Source: a virus
Virus record (IMG/VR): IMGVR_UViG_3300044798_000057
Coordinates: 1 to 50,990 of that record
Reading direction: 5' to 3' (one strand)
Length of the DNA: 50,990 bases
Both the position numbers and the translations under genes were made by a program. Under the pieces are notes generated by a model. That model was not told the DNA's origin, did no database searches, and worked only from the letters and a program-made list of their open reading frames with translations. Below are positions 14,356 through 23,669 of this stretch, in pieces (within the stretch, counting starts at the first letter, position 1; every line of letters starts with the position of its first letter).

Positions 14356-14780
14356 ATTACATGAACGGTTATTACACGAGTGGTACTGCAACAGATAATA
14401 ATTACATTAATGGTAATTGGGTTAATTGGTATACTTGGAAGGGATGTAATATTGAAACCTCGGAACGAGACCAGGATAATGTAATCCACATACGTCAGAC
14501 GGTCTTTGACGATTTAATTAAACAACCCTTAAAGGAGGGAATCGAAATGAAAAATCTTTATGAAGTCATCGGAGTTTACGGGGCCGACAGGAACAAGCCC
14601 ATGGTGTTCCGGCCCGAAGTGGGTTATGTCTTGGCGGCAGACGAGGAAGATGCTAAGCTGAAGAGTGGTGTGTATGGTTGGGCAGATTCGGCGTGGGACA
14701 ATGACTATCTGACCATTCTCGTCCGTAATCTCGGCGCAGTAAAAATCAAGGAAAAGGTTAAGGAAGTCAAGAGCATCTGA
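14352..14780 (+). CDS. Hypothetical protein, possibly two start sites
   Basis: 142 residues from ATG 14352. The first 65 residues are Asn/Tyr/Trp-rich (MNYMNGYYTSGTATDNNY). An in-frame ATG at 14547 has an ideal AAAGGAGG eight bases upstream and would make a 77-residue protein starting MKNLYEVIGVYGADR. The shorter product may be the main one. No family is recognised for either part. Confidence 0.5.
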   Translation: MNYMNGYYTSGTATDNNYINGNWVNWYTWKGCNIETSERDQDNVIHIRQTVFDDLIKQPLKEGIEMKNLYEVIGVYGADRNKPMVFRPEVGYVLAADEEDAKLKSGVYGWADSAWDNDYLTILVRNLGAVKIKEKVKEVKSI

Positions 14781-14785
14781 ACGAT

Positions 14786-14875
14786 ATGTGGAAAATAGGT
14801 TTGGTCCTGGTGTTCTTCTGTATTTGGTTTATAGGTATGGTTATTTACTCCGATATAAACAAGAGGAGACACTAG
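14786..14875 (+). CDS. Very small transmembrane peptide
   Basis: 29 residues, almost entirely one membrane helix (WKIGLVLVFFCIWFIGMVIY) with a basic tail. No clear ribosome site. It ends in a four-base overlap with the convergent leftward gene. Similar tiny membrane peptides lie at 48131 and 48222. Confidence 0.35.
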   Translation: MWKIGLVLVFFCIWFIGMVIYSDINKRRH

Positions 14876-15282
14876 AACTTGGGATGGCCCATAACCATAT
14901 TATACAGTTCATCTTCTTCAGTTGGTTTATTCATGGGGTCAGGTAGAGCTGGAGTAGATACGTTTGTTCCCGCTATTTCGTTATATAGAATAGTGGCAAG
15001 TTTTATTAAGACGGGAAGCTGATTCGGATTAACCCCAATTTTATTGAAGAACTTTGTTCCGGCCGACACGCGATTAAAATTAAATACCTCGTGTTCTTTT
15101 CCGTCAATCTTCTTGGGGTCAGATTCAAAGACATCACAAAACCAAATTTTTGAAAATGGGCGGTTGTCTTTTTTAGTAAATCCAATGTCGTGGTACGCGA
15201 ATACTCCCTTTTTACTCCCGTCATCACATTTTAAAAGCCACCCCTCTCGATTGTATATTTTTACCCTGATCGGAGAATTCAT
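14872..15282 (-). CDS. Hypothetical protein, last gene of the late operon
   Basis: 136 residues from ATG at 15282 (AAGGGGG upstream); an upstream in-frame extension to 15366 overlaps the HNH gene and is less likely. It starts MNSPIRVKIYNREGWLL and contains KGVFAYHDIGF and KIWFCDVFE, beta-rich in appearance. No family recognised. Convergent with the rightward genes; no terminator is evident between them. Confidence 0.55.
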   Translation of the reverse strand: MNSPIRVKIYNREGWLLKCDDGSKKGVFAYHDIGFTKKDNRPFSKIWFCDVFESDPKKIDGKEHEVFNFNRVSAGTKFFNKIGVNPNQLPVLIKLATILYNEIAGTNVSTPALPDPMNKPTEEDELYNMVMGHPKF

Positions 15283-16028
15283 CTTATTATCCCCCTTGCT
15301 TCCTGAACGCATTGGTAATATTCTTGGAAAAAATCGCGTTTTCCTACGGTTGTTTTTGCGTGGCATTTTCTACATAATAGAATTAGATTATCAAATTCAT
15401 TGTGTTTTGGTTCATAATCTATGTGATGACAATCGTGGTGGTGTCCGTTCTCTGGCAAATAACATTTAGGATTTTGGCATAGGTAATCATCCCGTTTTCT
15501 AATTTTGTTTTTTAAATCATCATTGAAATCTGGTCCGTATGGTTCAAAACATCCACCTCTCCAAAAGTGTGCATTTGGACCAGAATATTTAACTCGGATG
15601 TCTGGATTTCCCCACGCCTCTTTTGTGGCCCTGCTTTTTATCTCCCTCTCGCCCGGATTTGACCAACGTTTCTTGGCGCTATTACTTAATCTTTTCCTGT
15701 ATTCCGGAGATTTCATTGTTGCGAGATGGTGTTCGGATATCTTTTTTCTTGTCTCCGGGCTAACCGGGTGACCCATTAATTTTGCCCGAGTCTTTTCCCG
15801 CTGTTCTTCGCTAACTATCCTGCCCGTTAGAGCGGCAATTAATTTTGCCCTCCTAACATCATCCAGCCTTTGACCAAGGTGGGATGTTCTCATCCTGAAC
15901 CTAGCTTCATCACTAATCGGGGGGTGGTTCCTCCCGGCACAAACAGCACACCTGCGACCAGGGGTGCTCATCTTAGGCCATAAACACGAAAGACAGAAAT
16001 TGGTCCCTTTGCCAGATTGCAAGCTCAT
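15279..16028 (-). CDS. HNH homing endonuclease with zinc ribbon and NUMOD-like repeats
   Basis: 249 residues. An N-terminal CLSC/CAVC ribbon, then repeats such as SEEQREKTRAKLMG and SPETRKKISEHH (NUMOD3-like), then the nuclease: IRKRDDYLCQNPKC, HHHDCHHIDYEPKHNEFDN, LLCRKCHAK. The nuclease half is a close paralog of 34414-35022. It follows terL and has its own strong promoter at 16038-16066. Confidence 0.85.
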   Translation of the reverse strand: MSLQSGKGTNFCLSCLWPKMSTPGRRCAVCAGRNHPPISDEARFRMRTSHLGQRLDDVRRAKLIAALTGRIVSEEQREKTRAKLMGHPVSPETRKKISEHHLATMKSPEYRKRLSNSAKKRWSNPGEREIKSRATKEAWGNPDIRVKYSGPNAHFWRGGCFEPYGPDFNDDLKNKIRKRDDYLCQNPKCYLPENGHHHDCHHIDYEPKHNEFDNLILLCRKCHAKTTVGKRDFFQEYYQCVQEARGIIR

Positions 16029-16037
16029 GATTTGTTT

Positions 16038-16066
16038 AGTATAGCACCAAATGCGATGTTTGTCAA
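16038..16066 (-). promoter_or_regulatory. Dedicated sigma70-type promoter of the HNH gene
   Basis: On the minus strand: TTGACA (16066-16061), 17-bp spacer, TATACT (16043-16038). It overlaps the terL stop. The expected start site lies about at the HNH ATG (16028), so the transcript would be nearly leaderless. Confidence 0.7.
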
Positions 16067-17691
16067 TAGCCGGTTATGCGCGATCTTCCACCCATAGACA
16101 CCTCGGTGTCGTTTAGTTTCCATTTTGGGTTTTCTACCTTGTGTCTAGTCCACCTATACCGCGCAAGTTTTCCGAGGCAGTCTATTAAGTCGCAAGTTAA
16201 TCCACCCGGATATGCACATATCTCTCCAATGAGCGCCTTCATGCTTCGATGGATATATACCTCGCCGTTGCTGAAGGGCGACAGAAGTGTCTGAATGTCA
16301 CCATCCTTGACCCCCTTACTGGTATCCATGGGTAGGGGAAATACCGGAAAGTGTATTGCCCGTTTCTTGCGTTCCTCTAGGATGTCAAAGAAGATGTATT
16401 TCTGGGGACCATAAATTTCAACGGACCAGGCTTTCGGGACAAAGACTTGATGCGCCGAGAAAATCTTATCCATGAACTCAGATGGCTTACGCATCTTTTC
16501 GGCAGAAGTGTAGATTACGAATTTTTTAATACTTCCAGTTACCTGACCCGCAATCACTATGGCATTCCGGCTCCCCTTCTTCATCAACTTAGTATCCGCG
16601 AATCCGCCGGGGTCAATAATCCCATATAGGGGAATAGGCTTTAGTGGGACCCTCTCGCCATCACTACCATCGTCTTTCTCGCACACGACATATTTATCGC
16701 CATCTTTTTCTTCAAAATGAAAATAGCGAATCCAACTTCTCTCAAACTTAGTCAACCCAAGTGCTTTATGTGGGTTATTTTGATGCTGAGAAAAAAACAG
16801 AGCCTGGAGTTCTGGATTATCCCTCATTGTGGCATAGTATTCTGTGGTATATCTCTCGTCCGGTGGGTTGTTCCAATTTGACTCATTGTGGGATGACAGG
16901 GGACTTTGTACCCACTCGACATTCTTGTTGTCAACCAGGGTTTCATCTTTTAGGGCCGGGACTATGCGCCAATGATACTCGGGAGATTTTTCCATGACAT
17001 AAGAACCATAGTCAGCCGGACCCCAAAAAGTACACACTAGGATAATTTGTGAACCGTCGGGAGCGGCATAATTTGGGTTGATTAAAAGTTCCGGACTATT
17101 GTCCTGCCATCGCAGGACTTTCTCAAGCTCAACGGGCGAATCAATGTGTTTTGCGCCGACTGGGTCATCTACAAAAATAAAGTCATAGTGGCCCGATTGC
17201 GCCGCGCCACCCATGCCGATACTCGTTATCGTCGGTTCCTTTGCGTCCAACTCACGTGGTAGGTCAAGATAGGTCTGACTCCATCTATGCGAGCGCACCC
17301 AGGCATTGTCAATCTGACTCAGCTTATCGGCATACAACTTCCTTAGTATCTTATTGGTAAGTAGTTGTTTCTGTATGAAGTACAGGAACCTATTGGCAAG
17401 TTCGGCGTTCTGACTGACTATCAGGATACGCACATTCGGGTCTTGTAGATACCGCCATATCGCGCCCCACATGGTGAAGATGGTACTCTTCAACCAACCA
17501 CGGGGCATGAAGATAGCCTTTCGTTTTAGAGAATCGTTTTGCCAGAATAGGCATAAAGGAAGGTGAATAGTGCGATTTATTATTGCACCCTGTTCTACGG
17601 AACCCCCGACAAGTTTAACGAAATGGAAAAAAGATTCCGAGGTGAGGCGTCGGTAGAAGGCTAGAGATTGATTAGGCGGGATTAATGTCAT
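16063..17691 (-). CDS. terL: Terminase large subunit
   Basis: 542 residues. A deviant Walker A, MPRGWLKST (62-70), a coupling strand ILIVSQNAE, and Walker B FIFVDD (172-176) form the packaging ATPase. The C-terminal nuclease has LYGIIDPGGF, SVEIYG and LIDCLG supplying acidic residues. It cuts concatemeric DNA and pumps it into the procapsid through the portal. Placed at the far end of the late operon, unlike the usual terminase-portal-capsid order. It overlaps the upstream small gene by 20 bases. Confidence 0.9.
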   Translation of the reverse strand: MTLIPPNQSLAFYRRLTSESFFHFVKLVGGSVEQGAIINRTIHLPLCLFWQNDSLKRKAIFMPRGWLKSTIFTMWGAIWRYLQDPNVRILIVSQNAELANRFLYFIQKQLLTNKILRKLYADKLSQIDNAWVRSHRWSQTYLDLPRELDAKEPTITSIGMGGAAQSGHYDFIFVDDPVGAKHIDSPVELEKVLRWQDNSPELLINPNYAAPDGSQIILVCTFWGPADYGSYVMEKSPEYHWRIVPALKDETLVDNKNVEWVQSPLSSHNESNWNNPPDERYTTEYYATMRDNPELQALFFSQHQNNPHKALGLTKFERSWIRYFHFEEKDGDKYVVCEKDDGSDGERVPLKPIPLYGIIDPGGFADTKLMKKGSRNAIVIAGQVTGSIKKFVIYTSAEKMRKPSEFMDKIFSAHQVFVPKAWSVEIYGPQKYIFFDILEERKKRAIHFPVFPLPMDTSKGVKDGDIQTLLSPFSNGEVYIHRSMKALIGEICAYPGGLTCDLIDCLGKLARYRWTRHKVENPKWKLNDTEVSMGGRSRITGY

Positions 17692-17947
17692 GCAGTAGGC
17701 CGTCCAGTAAAGATGTTTCCTCTTGGCTCAACGCCTTGTTCTCATCCCCACTCGAACCCTTCGGGGCCGCTATCCGTTCGGGAGCCAACGAACCCAGTAA
17801 CCGGGCGATAACTTTAACGGCTTCGATGCGTTCCTTGTCCCCGCAGTCCGTATTGTCCCTAATTGATATGGCTACGTCAAGACATTTCTGGGTCTCGGAA
17901 AAGTTCACCTTTCTCCACTCGGCAAGATTGTCCAGTTTCTTCTTCAC
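17672..17947 (-). CDS. Putative terminase small subunit
   Basis: 91 residues from GTG at 17947 (GTGA overlap with the gene upstream). Helical: LDNLAEWRKVNFSETQKCLD, RIEAVKVIARLLGSL. It lies immediately upstream of terL and overlaps it, the usual place for a small terminase subunit, but it is shorter than most and has no clear HTH. The assignment rests on position. Confidence 0.4.
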   Translation of the reverse strand: MKKKLDNLAEWRKVNFSETQKCLDVAISIRDNTDCGDKERIEAVKVIARLLGSLAPERIAAPKGSSGDENKALSQEETSLLDGLLHDINPA

Positions 17948-18234
17948 AGACGCTCCACCAATCTATCAATCTTACCCTCAATCCTCCCTAATGATTCTTT
18001 TGCATTGATTCGGAACTCATCAAACTTGGAAATTGCCTCACCATGCTCCCGGCACGTCTTACCCTCTCCCGGTCTTGATCCTTTGCTGTTTCCACTTGCC
18101 TTCAATTTTCGGTTATTAAAAATGACTGCAAGCCATGAACCAACTGCGGCCACGGCGGCAAGTCCCACATAGGGCCACGTGACAGGGGTTCCAAACTGTC
18201 TGATAGCATCTGAGGCTGTTTGTATTACGGACAT
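17944..18234 (-). CDS. Membrane protein with C-terminal coiled coil
   Basis: 96 residues. One transmembrane helix about residues 22-40 (VGLAAVAAVGSWLAVIF), a basic linker (NNRKLKASGNSKGSRPGEGK), then CREHGEAISKFDEFR and a helix ending IEGKIDRLVERL. The layout resembles small phage holin or XhlA-like accessory lysis proteins. It belongs to a three-gene membrane cluster next to terminase that is probably the lysis cassette. Confidence 0.5.
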   Translation of the reverse strand: MSVIQTASDAIRQFGTPVTWPYVGLAAVAAVGSWLAVIFNNRKLKASGNSKGSRPGEGKTCREHGEAISKFDEFRINAKESLGRIEGKIDRLVERL

Positions 18235-18235
18235 T

Positions 18236-18859
18236 TTATTTCCCCCTCAATGTGTCCAATGCGAAATAACCCGCCCCCGCAACCGCCAAGATCGTAGTCC
18301 CCGTCCTCCAGAATTTTGACCACCTAAGGCTACCCTCAAGGCCACCGATGCGTTTTTCTGCCAGTAATCTAAGCGTATGTTCGTTTTCGTAGTCTTTCTT
18401 CCAATCATCACCGATCTTTACGGCATCGTTGTACTTAATCACCCATTGCGCCGTTATCCCACGTTCTACCGAAATCTCCTGTTTGTAGAGTAACTCTTTC
18501 TCTATCCACGCGGAATCCAGTTCGTGCAATTTTTGCACACACTCAGCACTTAGGTTAGACCACGAAGCACGTATGGCCGCCAGGTCCCTGTCACTACCGA
18601 TCAGGGCAGTATTAATGACGGTGATGGACTCTTTTAACCTTGTTATTTCCACATCGCGTAAGCCAATATCGGCAGTCAGTTGACTAATATCCTTGGTCAA
18701 TAGTGCATGGTCAGTTGTGGCGACTTTCTTTAGCTCTTCATACCGTCCTTTGAGGATAGAGTTCTGATCGTACAGACTACACGACCGCATGAACAGAACG
18801 GCTATGATAATTACTGCCGCGCCAATCAAACCATACTTAATCAGGTTTTTCACTGCCAT
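18236..18859 (-). CDS. Spanin-like coiled-coil membrane protein
   Basis: 207 residues from ATG 18859 (GGAG upstream). N-terminal membrane helix at about 10-28 (YGLIGAAVIIIAVLFM) followed by a long coiled coil (QNSILKGRYEELKKVATT and on to about residue 165). A second hydrophobic segment lies near the C-terminus (TGTTILAVAGAGYFAL). The first part fits an inner-membrane spanin; the second membrane segment is unusual for one. Overlaps the holin-like gene by 23 bases. Confidence 0.45.
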   Translation of the reverse strand: MAVKNLIKYGLIGAAVIIIAVLFMRSCSLYDQNSILKGRYEELKKVATTDHALLTKDISQLTADIGLRDVEITRLKESITVINTALIGSDRDLAAIRASWSNLSAECVQKLHELDSAWIEKELLYKQEISVERGITAQWVIKYNDAVKIGDDWKKDYENEHTLRLLAEKRIGGLEGSLRWSKFWRTGTTILAVAGAGYFALDTLRGK

Positions 18860-19031
18860 TGTCTTTCTCCAATTTCCGCCCGTAAGATCGCTTGACCAGA
18901 TAGACCGCCAATGCCGCACCCAATGCCGTAGCAAATGTCTGATATGGCGCGTTTGGATAAAACGTTGTCCACATAAACCCCGTTGCCATCAGGACAAGCG
19001 TTATCAAGAATGCGTGCCACGATTTTACCAT
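18837..19031 (-). CDS. Holin candidate
   Basis: 64 residues with two transmembrane helices: about 7-24 (AFLITLVLMATGFMWTTF) and 31-46 (TFATALGAALAVYLV), then a charged C-terminus (KRSYGRKLEKDNGSEK). Size, two-helix topology and position just before a spanin-like gene match class II holins. Holins form membrane holes that start lysis. The M15 endolysin candidate is 6 kb away in the same operon. Confidence 0.55.
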   Translation of the reverse strand: MVKSWHAFLITLVLMATGFMWTTFYPNAPYQTFATALGAALAVYLVKRSYGRKLEKDNGSEKPD

Positions 19032-21796
19032 TGCAAACTCTTTCTTGTTCCATGTCGCTTTGTATATGAACTCGGACTATAGGTTTGTAGGCCGACCCCG
19101 AATATACCCAATGCACTTATGGGTAATACAGATGGATCATCTTTATAAACATCTATCAAATCCTGTATGACCAATGGAACGAATCTTTTTGCTATTTCTG
19201 ATTTCAAATCAAAACCCGCCCCTCCGAAAGCTCCTTGCCCCTTGAGCCAACTTGTTGCAAAAGAAACAACAGGTGCTTCTTTATATTGTATGGCGTTCAT
19301 GGCTATGTCCAATCGATTCATTGGTTTGTATCCCTCTCCCAGGGTTGTAACCTTTCCCGTCGTAGAGCTTACAACTTGTTTCGTCCAGAGTTGTCCAAAG
19401 GTTCTGAAATACTGTAAGAATCCACCCCCTATATCAAGTCTCGTATTACCAATCTTAATCTTTCCGAAATCCGCGCTTCTCCAATCTGTTCCGACCTCGG
19501 CTCCGGCCATCTTTGCCAAACCCATGATTGTTACTCCAGCCCCCGCCGTAGAAACAAGTTGCCTAAGTGCCTCTACCCTAGCAAGTTTATCCAGTTTTAT
19601 GTAGTATACTGGATTAAGCATCTGCAATCTAGATGCCATCAACTTAGGAGAAAAGAAAAATGCGTTTAATGCAGGACCCGCCCTTTCCCATTTACCAAGC
19701 GATCCCCTACCACTTCCGGTGTTGACAACCGTTGCTATATCTTTGGCTAATCCAATATCTGTATGCGGATCGCGTCCAGATGTTTCGGCTCTTTTTACAA
19801 GATAGTCAAACGTATCAGCCCTCAATTTATTGGCAAACCCTGAATATGCTCGATTAGATGCCTTGACTATTGATCCCGCAATGGGTATCTTTTCGGCAAG
19901 TGGTGACTGAAAGGGTTCTTCTCTTCCAATCATTTGTTTCCCCATATTGGTTAAAGAAAGACCTGCCTCGTTCATTAAATCAAATGTCGGCCTACTTGCT
20001 ATTTCTGCGTTAGATGCATTGAACGCCTTCTCGCTGACAAACCACTTGAACTGTTTCGGGAAGTTCTTCCAGAAGATTGCCGGATGGGTTGCCGCCAAAA
20101 CAACACCCTGCCTTAATCCAAATGAAAGATCGGTAGAAGCCATGAATGCCCTCGGAATATTGGCTATCTCTATCCCCAAAGATTTCATTTTCTTGAAAAA
20201 TGGTGTTTTATCCGATACGGTTTTTACGAATTCCGGCCCGAATACCTTCTCCAACATTGCAAGTTGTTTCGGTTGCGGGACACCGCCGCCGAACTCTCCA
20301 AACAATTTAGACAACCCCTCTCCGGCACTAACCTTGTCCAACGTGGAAAGTTCCGGGTGGGATTGAATCATATTAAACAGACCATCAATGTTTTCCTGGG
20401 ATATCTTTCCTCGAATAGATTCAAATTCGGCCTTCGGCAACGGACCCTTTAATTCTCCGAGTTTCGCATAGAAACCGGCCTCTCCCGGAATCTTCTTTCC
20501 GGCTTCCGCAACCCCCGCCACCCTCTTTTGCATCTCGGCACGATATAGGGCTCCCTGTTCACGTCTTACGGGGAATGCTTCTTTGATGGCGTTCTGGACT
20601 ATCGCAATGTGGTCATTAACCGGCGGGGCGGGGGTCATTACAATCTTCATCTTACCTGGTTCTTCTATGGATGGTTCTACTCGGGCTTGCCTGCCACGGA
20701 ACGCCTCGGCACGGCTGATGGGTTCACCCTTGTCATTCACGAACTCTATACCCAATCCCTTGACTTCACCGGGTCCGGTTTTGAGTGGTGTCGGCGGCGC
20801 AACGGGTGCTATTCCTTTCTCGATGGGGGTTAATTGTTTTATAACATATTCGTCCGGACTCATGTTGGCAAATTTAGCCCTATCCCGAACGGTCCCCTCT
20901 TCACGTGCCAATTCTTTCTCTGAATATCCCTTGACCCTTTGCTCCTCCATATATCTGATAAGGGCGGACTTTCCCGTTGTGGGTATCTGTTCCCGTGGGA
21001 TTACTCCGGCGGTGTCGGGTATCGGTGGGGTGGTGGGTTCGGTTACGGGAAGTACTTCCAAGTTCTTAAACGCCTCGGTCAGTTCGGGTGGCACGCCCAA
21101 CTTAGGATTACCCGCAATCGTTTCTTTAAATGCCGCATTAACGTCGGCGGTAGTCAATGCGTCAATGCTAGTTACTTTCTTAATCCACTTCCCGATTGCT
21201 TTCCCAGACCCGCCAGCCGCCAACGCCAGAACACTAACGGGTTCCTTATTGAACGTCCCCACGGGGTCTTTAATAAATTTCGCCATTGTCTCGGGCCAAA
21301 ACCTAACTAATCCCAAGGCGTTCTTTACCATATCCAATGGTCTCGACTTGACCTGTTCTGGCATTTCCACACCCATTGCTTTGGCCTTATCTTTAGCGGC
21401 TTGGGCCATACCCTGTTCCATTATCGGTTTACCAGGATTAAAGATTGGTTCGACAAACGGTTTTGCTAGTTTTAACATATCCGGGCCTAATGATTTAAGT
21501 CCCCCCCCGATGTTTTTGATGATATCCCCCAAGTCTGCCCCGCCAGCAAACACCCCCGAACCAGTTGGTATTGGGGCACGTCCAGATTCCCCGGCAAGCT
21601 TAGCCATTTCCTTGGCCGTTTCCCACTTAGTTGTCTGGTGTCCAGGTTCTTCCGGCAAGGATTCATAGAACGATGTATAATCGGTTGGTTCCGAGAGTTG
21701 TTCTTCGGGTTTCTTCAGGCCACCCTCTGTCGGGGTTTCCTGGCCCTCAGATAGCGATTGGAAATACTTATTCCAATCTTGGGGATCATCGAACAT
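19025..21796 (-). CDS. Large polyvalent protein, likely DNA-ejection virion protein
   Basis: 923 residues from ATG 21796 (a TTG at 21805 is also in frame). The first third is Pro/Glu-rich and disordered; a middle helical part follows. The last ~380 residues carry a hydrophobic domain with FGLRQGVVLAATHPAIFWKN, ADTFDYLVKRAETSGRDP and LNAFFFSPKLMASRLQ, which I recognise as typical of the large polyvalent protein (LPD38-like) group. Such proteins are packed in the virion and enter the host with DNA. Next to the Gly/Gln-rich ejection-type genes, this fits an inner virion protein. Confidence 0.65.
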   Translation of the reverse strand: MFDDPQDWNKYFQSLSEGQETPTEGGLKKPEEQLSEPTDYTSFYESLPEEPGHQTTKWETAKEMAKLAGESGRAPIPTGSGVFAGGADLGDIIKNIGGGLKSLGPDMLKLAKPFVEPIFNPGKPIMEQGMAQAAKDKAKAMGVEMPEQVKSRPLDMVKNALGLVRFWPETMAKFIKDPVGTFNKEPVSVLALAAGGSGKAIGKWIKKVTSIDALTTADVNAAFKETIAGNPKLGVPPELTEAFKNLEVLPVTEPTTPPIPDTAGVIPREQIPTTGKSALIRYMEEQRVKGYSEKELAREEGTVRDRAKFANMSPDEYVIKQLTPIEKGIAPVAPPTPLKTGPGEVKGLGIEFVNDKGEPISRAEAFRGRQARVEPSIEEPGKMKIVMTPAPPVNDHIAIVQNAIKEAFPVRREQGALYRAEMQKRVAGVAEAGKKIPGEAGFYAKLGELKGPLPKAEFESIRGKISQENIDGLFNMIQSHPELSTLDKVSAGEGLSKLFGEFGGGVPQPKQLAMLEKVFGPEFVKTVSDKTPFFKKMKSLGIEIANIPRAFMASTDLSFGLRQGVVLAATHPAIFWKNFPKQFKWFVSEKAFNASNAEIASRPTFDLMNEAGLSLTNMGKQMIGREEPFQSPLAEKIPIAGSIVKASNRAYSGFANKLRADTFDYLVKRAETSGRDPHTDIGLAKDIATVVNTGSGRGSLGKWERAGPALNAFFFSPKLMASRLQMLNPVYYIKLDKLARVEALRQLVSTAGAGVTIMGLAKMAGAEVGTDWRSADFGKIKIGNTRLDIGGGFLQYFRTFGQLWTKQVVSSTTGKVTTLGEGYKPMNRLDIAMNAIQYKEAPVVSFATSWLKGQGAFGGAGFDLKSEIAKRFVPLVIQDLIDVYKDDPSVLPISALGIFGVGLQTYSPSSYTKRHGTRKSLQW

Positions 21797-22772
21797 AAAT
21801 ATCAAACCACTTTTTTATCTGGTCTTTATCGAACTCTGGTCTCTTGGCATTTGGTGAGTTCTTCATCCAATCATCAAATGATTTATATTTAGTGGCAATC
21901 TTGCTTATGAAATAACCATGCATGGCATCGTATTTTGATACAACTTGATTGTCCTCTCCGGTTGCCACGCCATCCGTGATGTTTTTTTGGGCAACGCTGT
22001 ACTTGCGGGACATATCCATCCGGTATCCTTCGGTCGTAAATGGACTCGCACCACCCGATTGACGTACCGATCTCCTGGCCTCTTTTTCTAGATTTTGGCC
22101 GTTAAAAACATCGGCAACCGCCTTCTCGTTGGCCTGTCTTATTGCCGCACCCTTTCTAACATCATCCGCATCTTTAACTACCCCAATGAGAAGTTGGGTT
22201 CCTTCCTGTTGGGTTATTTCGCCCCGCTCAACTGCCGCCTTAATGTCTGACTTTTTTTGTTCATAACTAGTCGGTGTTTTTGGTGCTAATGGTGCCCCCT
22301 GTCTTGTTCCCCTTGCTTTCGCCCTAGCCTCTCCCTCAATCTGTGTAAGTGTCTTTTCTGGTTTAATCTTTAAAACCTGATTTAGTGCTGGACCTAAAGT
22401 CGGATATGTAGTTGGGTCGGATGCCATTAATGCCTTGGCTTCGATGATAGATGCGGGTTCAGTCGGCGGTTTTTCTGGTCTTTCTAGGACGGCCAACCTT
22501 CTTTGTTCTGCCGCCGCCGCACGTTCTTCTTTCTGCCTCTCAAACGTTTCCTTCCTTGCTAATGCCGCCTGTTCCTCATCATATCTTTGCTGTTCTTTAT
22601 TGGCCTGTCCCTGCGCCTGTTTGTGTGCTAGTAAATTATTCAGTGTATTCCTTAACGCAAACCCAAAGTCCGTCCCGGAACTATATGGGTTATATGCCAT
22701 CCCCCCAAGCCAATCGGCTTCCTGCGGAGTAGGATCGTATCCCTGTCCTGAATTGTATCTATTGTATGTCAT
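21786..22772 (-). CDS. Putative internal virion/ejection protein
   Basis: 328 residues. Tyr/Asn/Gly-rich start (MTYNRYNSGQGYDPTPQ), then a long charged helix of alternating Lys/Arg/Glu/Gln (QRYDEEQAALARKETFER), and a mixed C-terminus ending in DFDKDQIKKWFDIY-like helices. GAGG precedes the start. It lies between the Gln-rich proteins and the large polyvalent protein, so an ejection-complex role is inferred. No family recognised. Confidence 0.55.
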   Translation of the reverse strand: MTYNRYNSGQGYDPTPQEADWLGGMAYNPYSSGTDFGFALRNTLNNLLAHKQAQGQANKEQQRYDEEQAALARKETFERQKEERAAAAEQRRLAVLERPEKPPTEPASIIEAKALMASDPTTYPTLGPALNQVLKIKPEKTLTQIEGEARAKARGTRQGAPLAPKTPTSYEQKKSDIKAAVERGEITQQEGTQLLIGVVKDADDVRKGAAIRQANEKAVADVFNGQNLEKEARRSVRQSGGASPFTTEGYRMDMSRKYSVAQKNITDGVATGEDNQVVSKYDAMHGYFISKIATKYKSFDDWMKNSPNAKRPEFDKDQIKKWFDIYVR

Positions 22773-22781
22773 GGTTTCCTC

Positions 22782-23660
22782 TTATTGACGTGGTTGACCC
22801 CAGTTGTAATATGGTTCATAACTCTGTTGACCGAAATTGGCATATGGGAGTAACGACCCGGCGATACCAAACATATTCTCTCCGAAACTGGGCTGGTATG
22901 TCTGCGGAGTTCCATACGCCGAACCCTGACTTGCCGCCTGTGCCCCCTGCATCCACGGAGGATTATACATCTGATTCATTGTAGAGTTCTGTTGATTATA
23001 CATATTCTGGCCACTCTGTTGTAGTGCCTGTGCCGCCTGCATCGGGGCATTGAATTGCTTTGTCCCGATATCAGACAGACCCCCGGCTCCGGTAAACATA
23101 TTCTGCGTGTTCGCCAGCCCCAAATTAGCCTGTCCCTGCCCCAAATTAGATAGCCCTGACATGGATTCCATCATCCTCTGTTTAGCCGCCTCGTCCGCGC
23201 TGATCTGCCGTCCCGCAAAATCAGCCGTCAAGTTCTGTAATCCCCGACTTGTCTGATCGGCTATGTTAGTCGCCAATGGACTAGACCACCTCATGCCACC
23301 CATCCCAGCAGTCTCTGCGGCCTGTTTAGCCATATCGGACATTTGGGTTTGGAATTGTGGTTGCTGTGCATTCCACCATCCCCCGACATCAACGGCCTGA
23401 CCACCACCGCCCAACATCTGGTTATAGGCGTTCTCGGCAGTCCCCCATGCACGCGGGTCTGACTGCGGAAGAGAAGCATACCCATATAGGTCTGCCGCCT
23501 TGCTCCACTGATCCATTCCCGGTGCATTAAACTGTTCCGCTGGCATGGTGAATGAGGCGTTGGGGTCTGCCGGATTGTATGCCCCGGTAGGGGCCGCGTT
23601 CTGAACTTGTGAGGCAACCGCTCCACCTGGTTTAGCTCCGAATTTACTTGTGTCGATCAT
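22782..23660 (-). CDS. Gln/Asn/Ala/Met-rich virion protein candidate
   Basis: 292 residues. N-terminus MIDTSKFGAKPGG; central helix with MSDMAKQAAETAGMGGMRW and SPLATNIADQTSRGLQNL; C-terminus of low complexity with many Q, N, G and M (NMYNQQNSTMNQMYNPPW). A FGIAGSLLPYA glycine-type hydrophobic stretch is near the end. This resembles podoviral ejection proteins, which are often Gly/Ala-rich with hydrophobic patches. Confidence 0.55.
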   Translation of the reverse strand: MIDTSKFGAKPGGAVASQVQNAAPTGAYNPADPNASFTMPAEQFNAPGMDQWSKAADLYGYASLPQSDPRAWGTAENAYNQMLGGGGQAVDVGGWWNAQQPQFQTQMSDMAKQAAETAGMGGMRWSSPLATNIADQTSRGLQNLTADFAGRQISADEAAKQRMMESMSGLSNLGQGQANLGLANTQNMFTGAGGLSDIGTKQFNAPMQAAQALQQSGQNMYNQQNSTMNQMYNPPWMQGAQAASQGSAYGTPQTYQPSFGENMFGIAGSLLPYANFGQQSYEPYYNWGQPRQ

Positions 23661-23669
23661 GTTTTCACC

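Noticed and set aside
14872-14880. Bidirectional terminator between the convergent operons
   Set aside because: The genes overlap by four bases and I found no hairpin there.
20583-21668. 361-codon plus-strand ORF opposite the large polyvalent protein gene
   Set aside because: It is antisense to a gene with clear protein features, is Ser/Pro-rich shadow sequence without motifs, and lacks a ribosome site.
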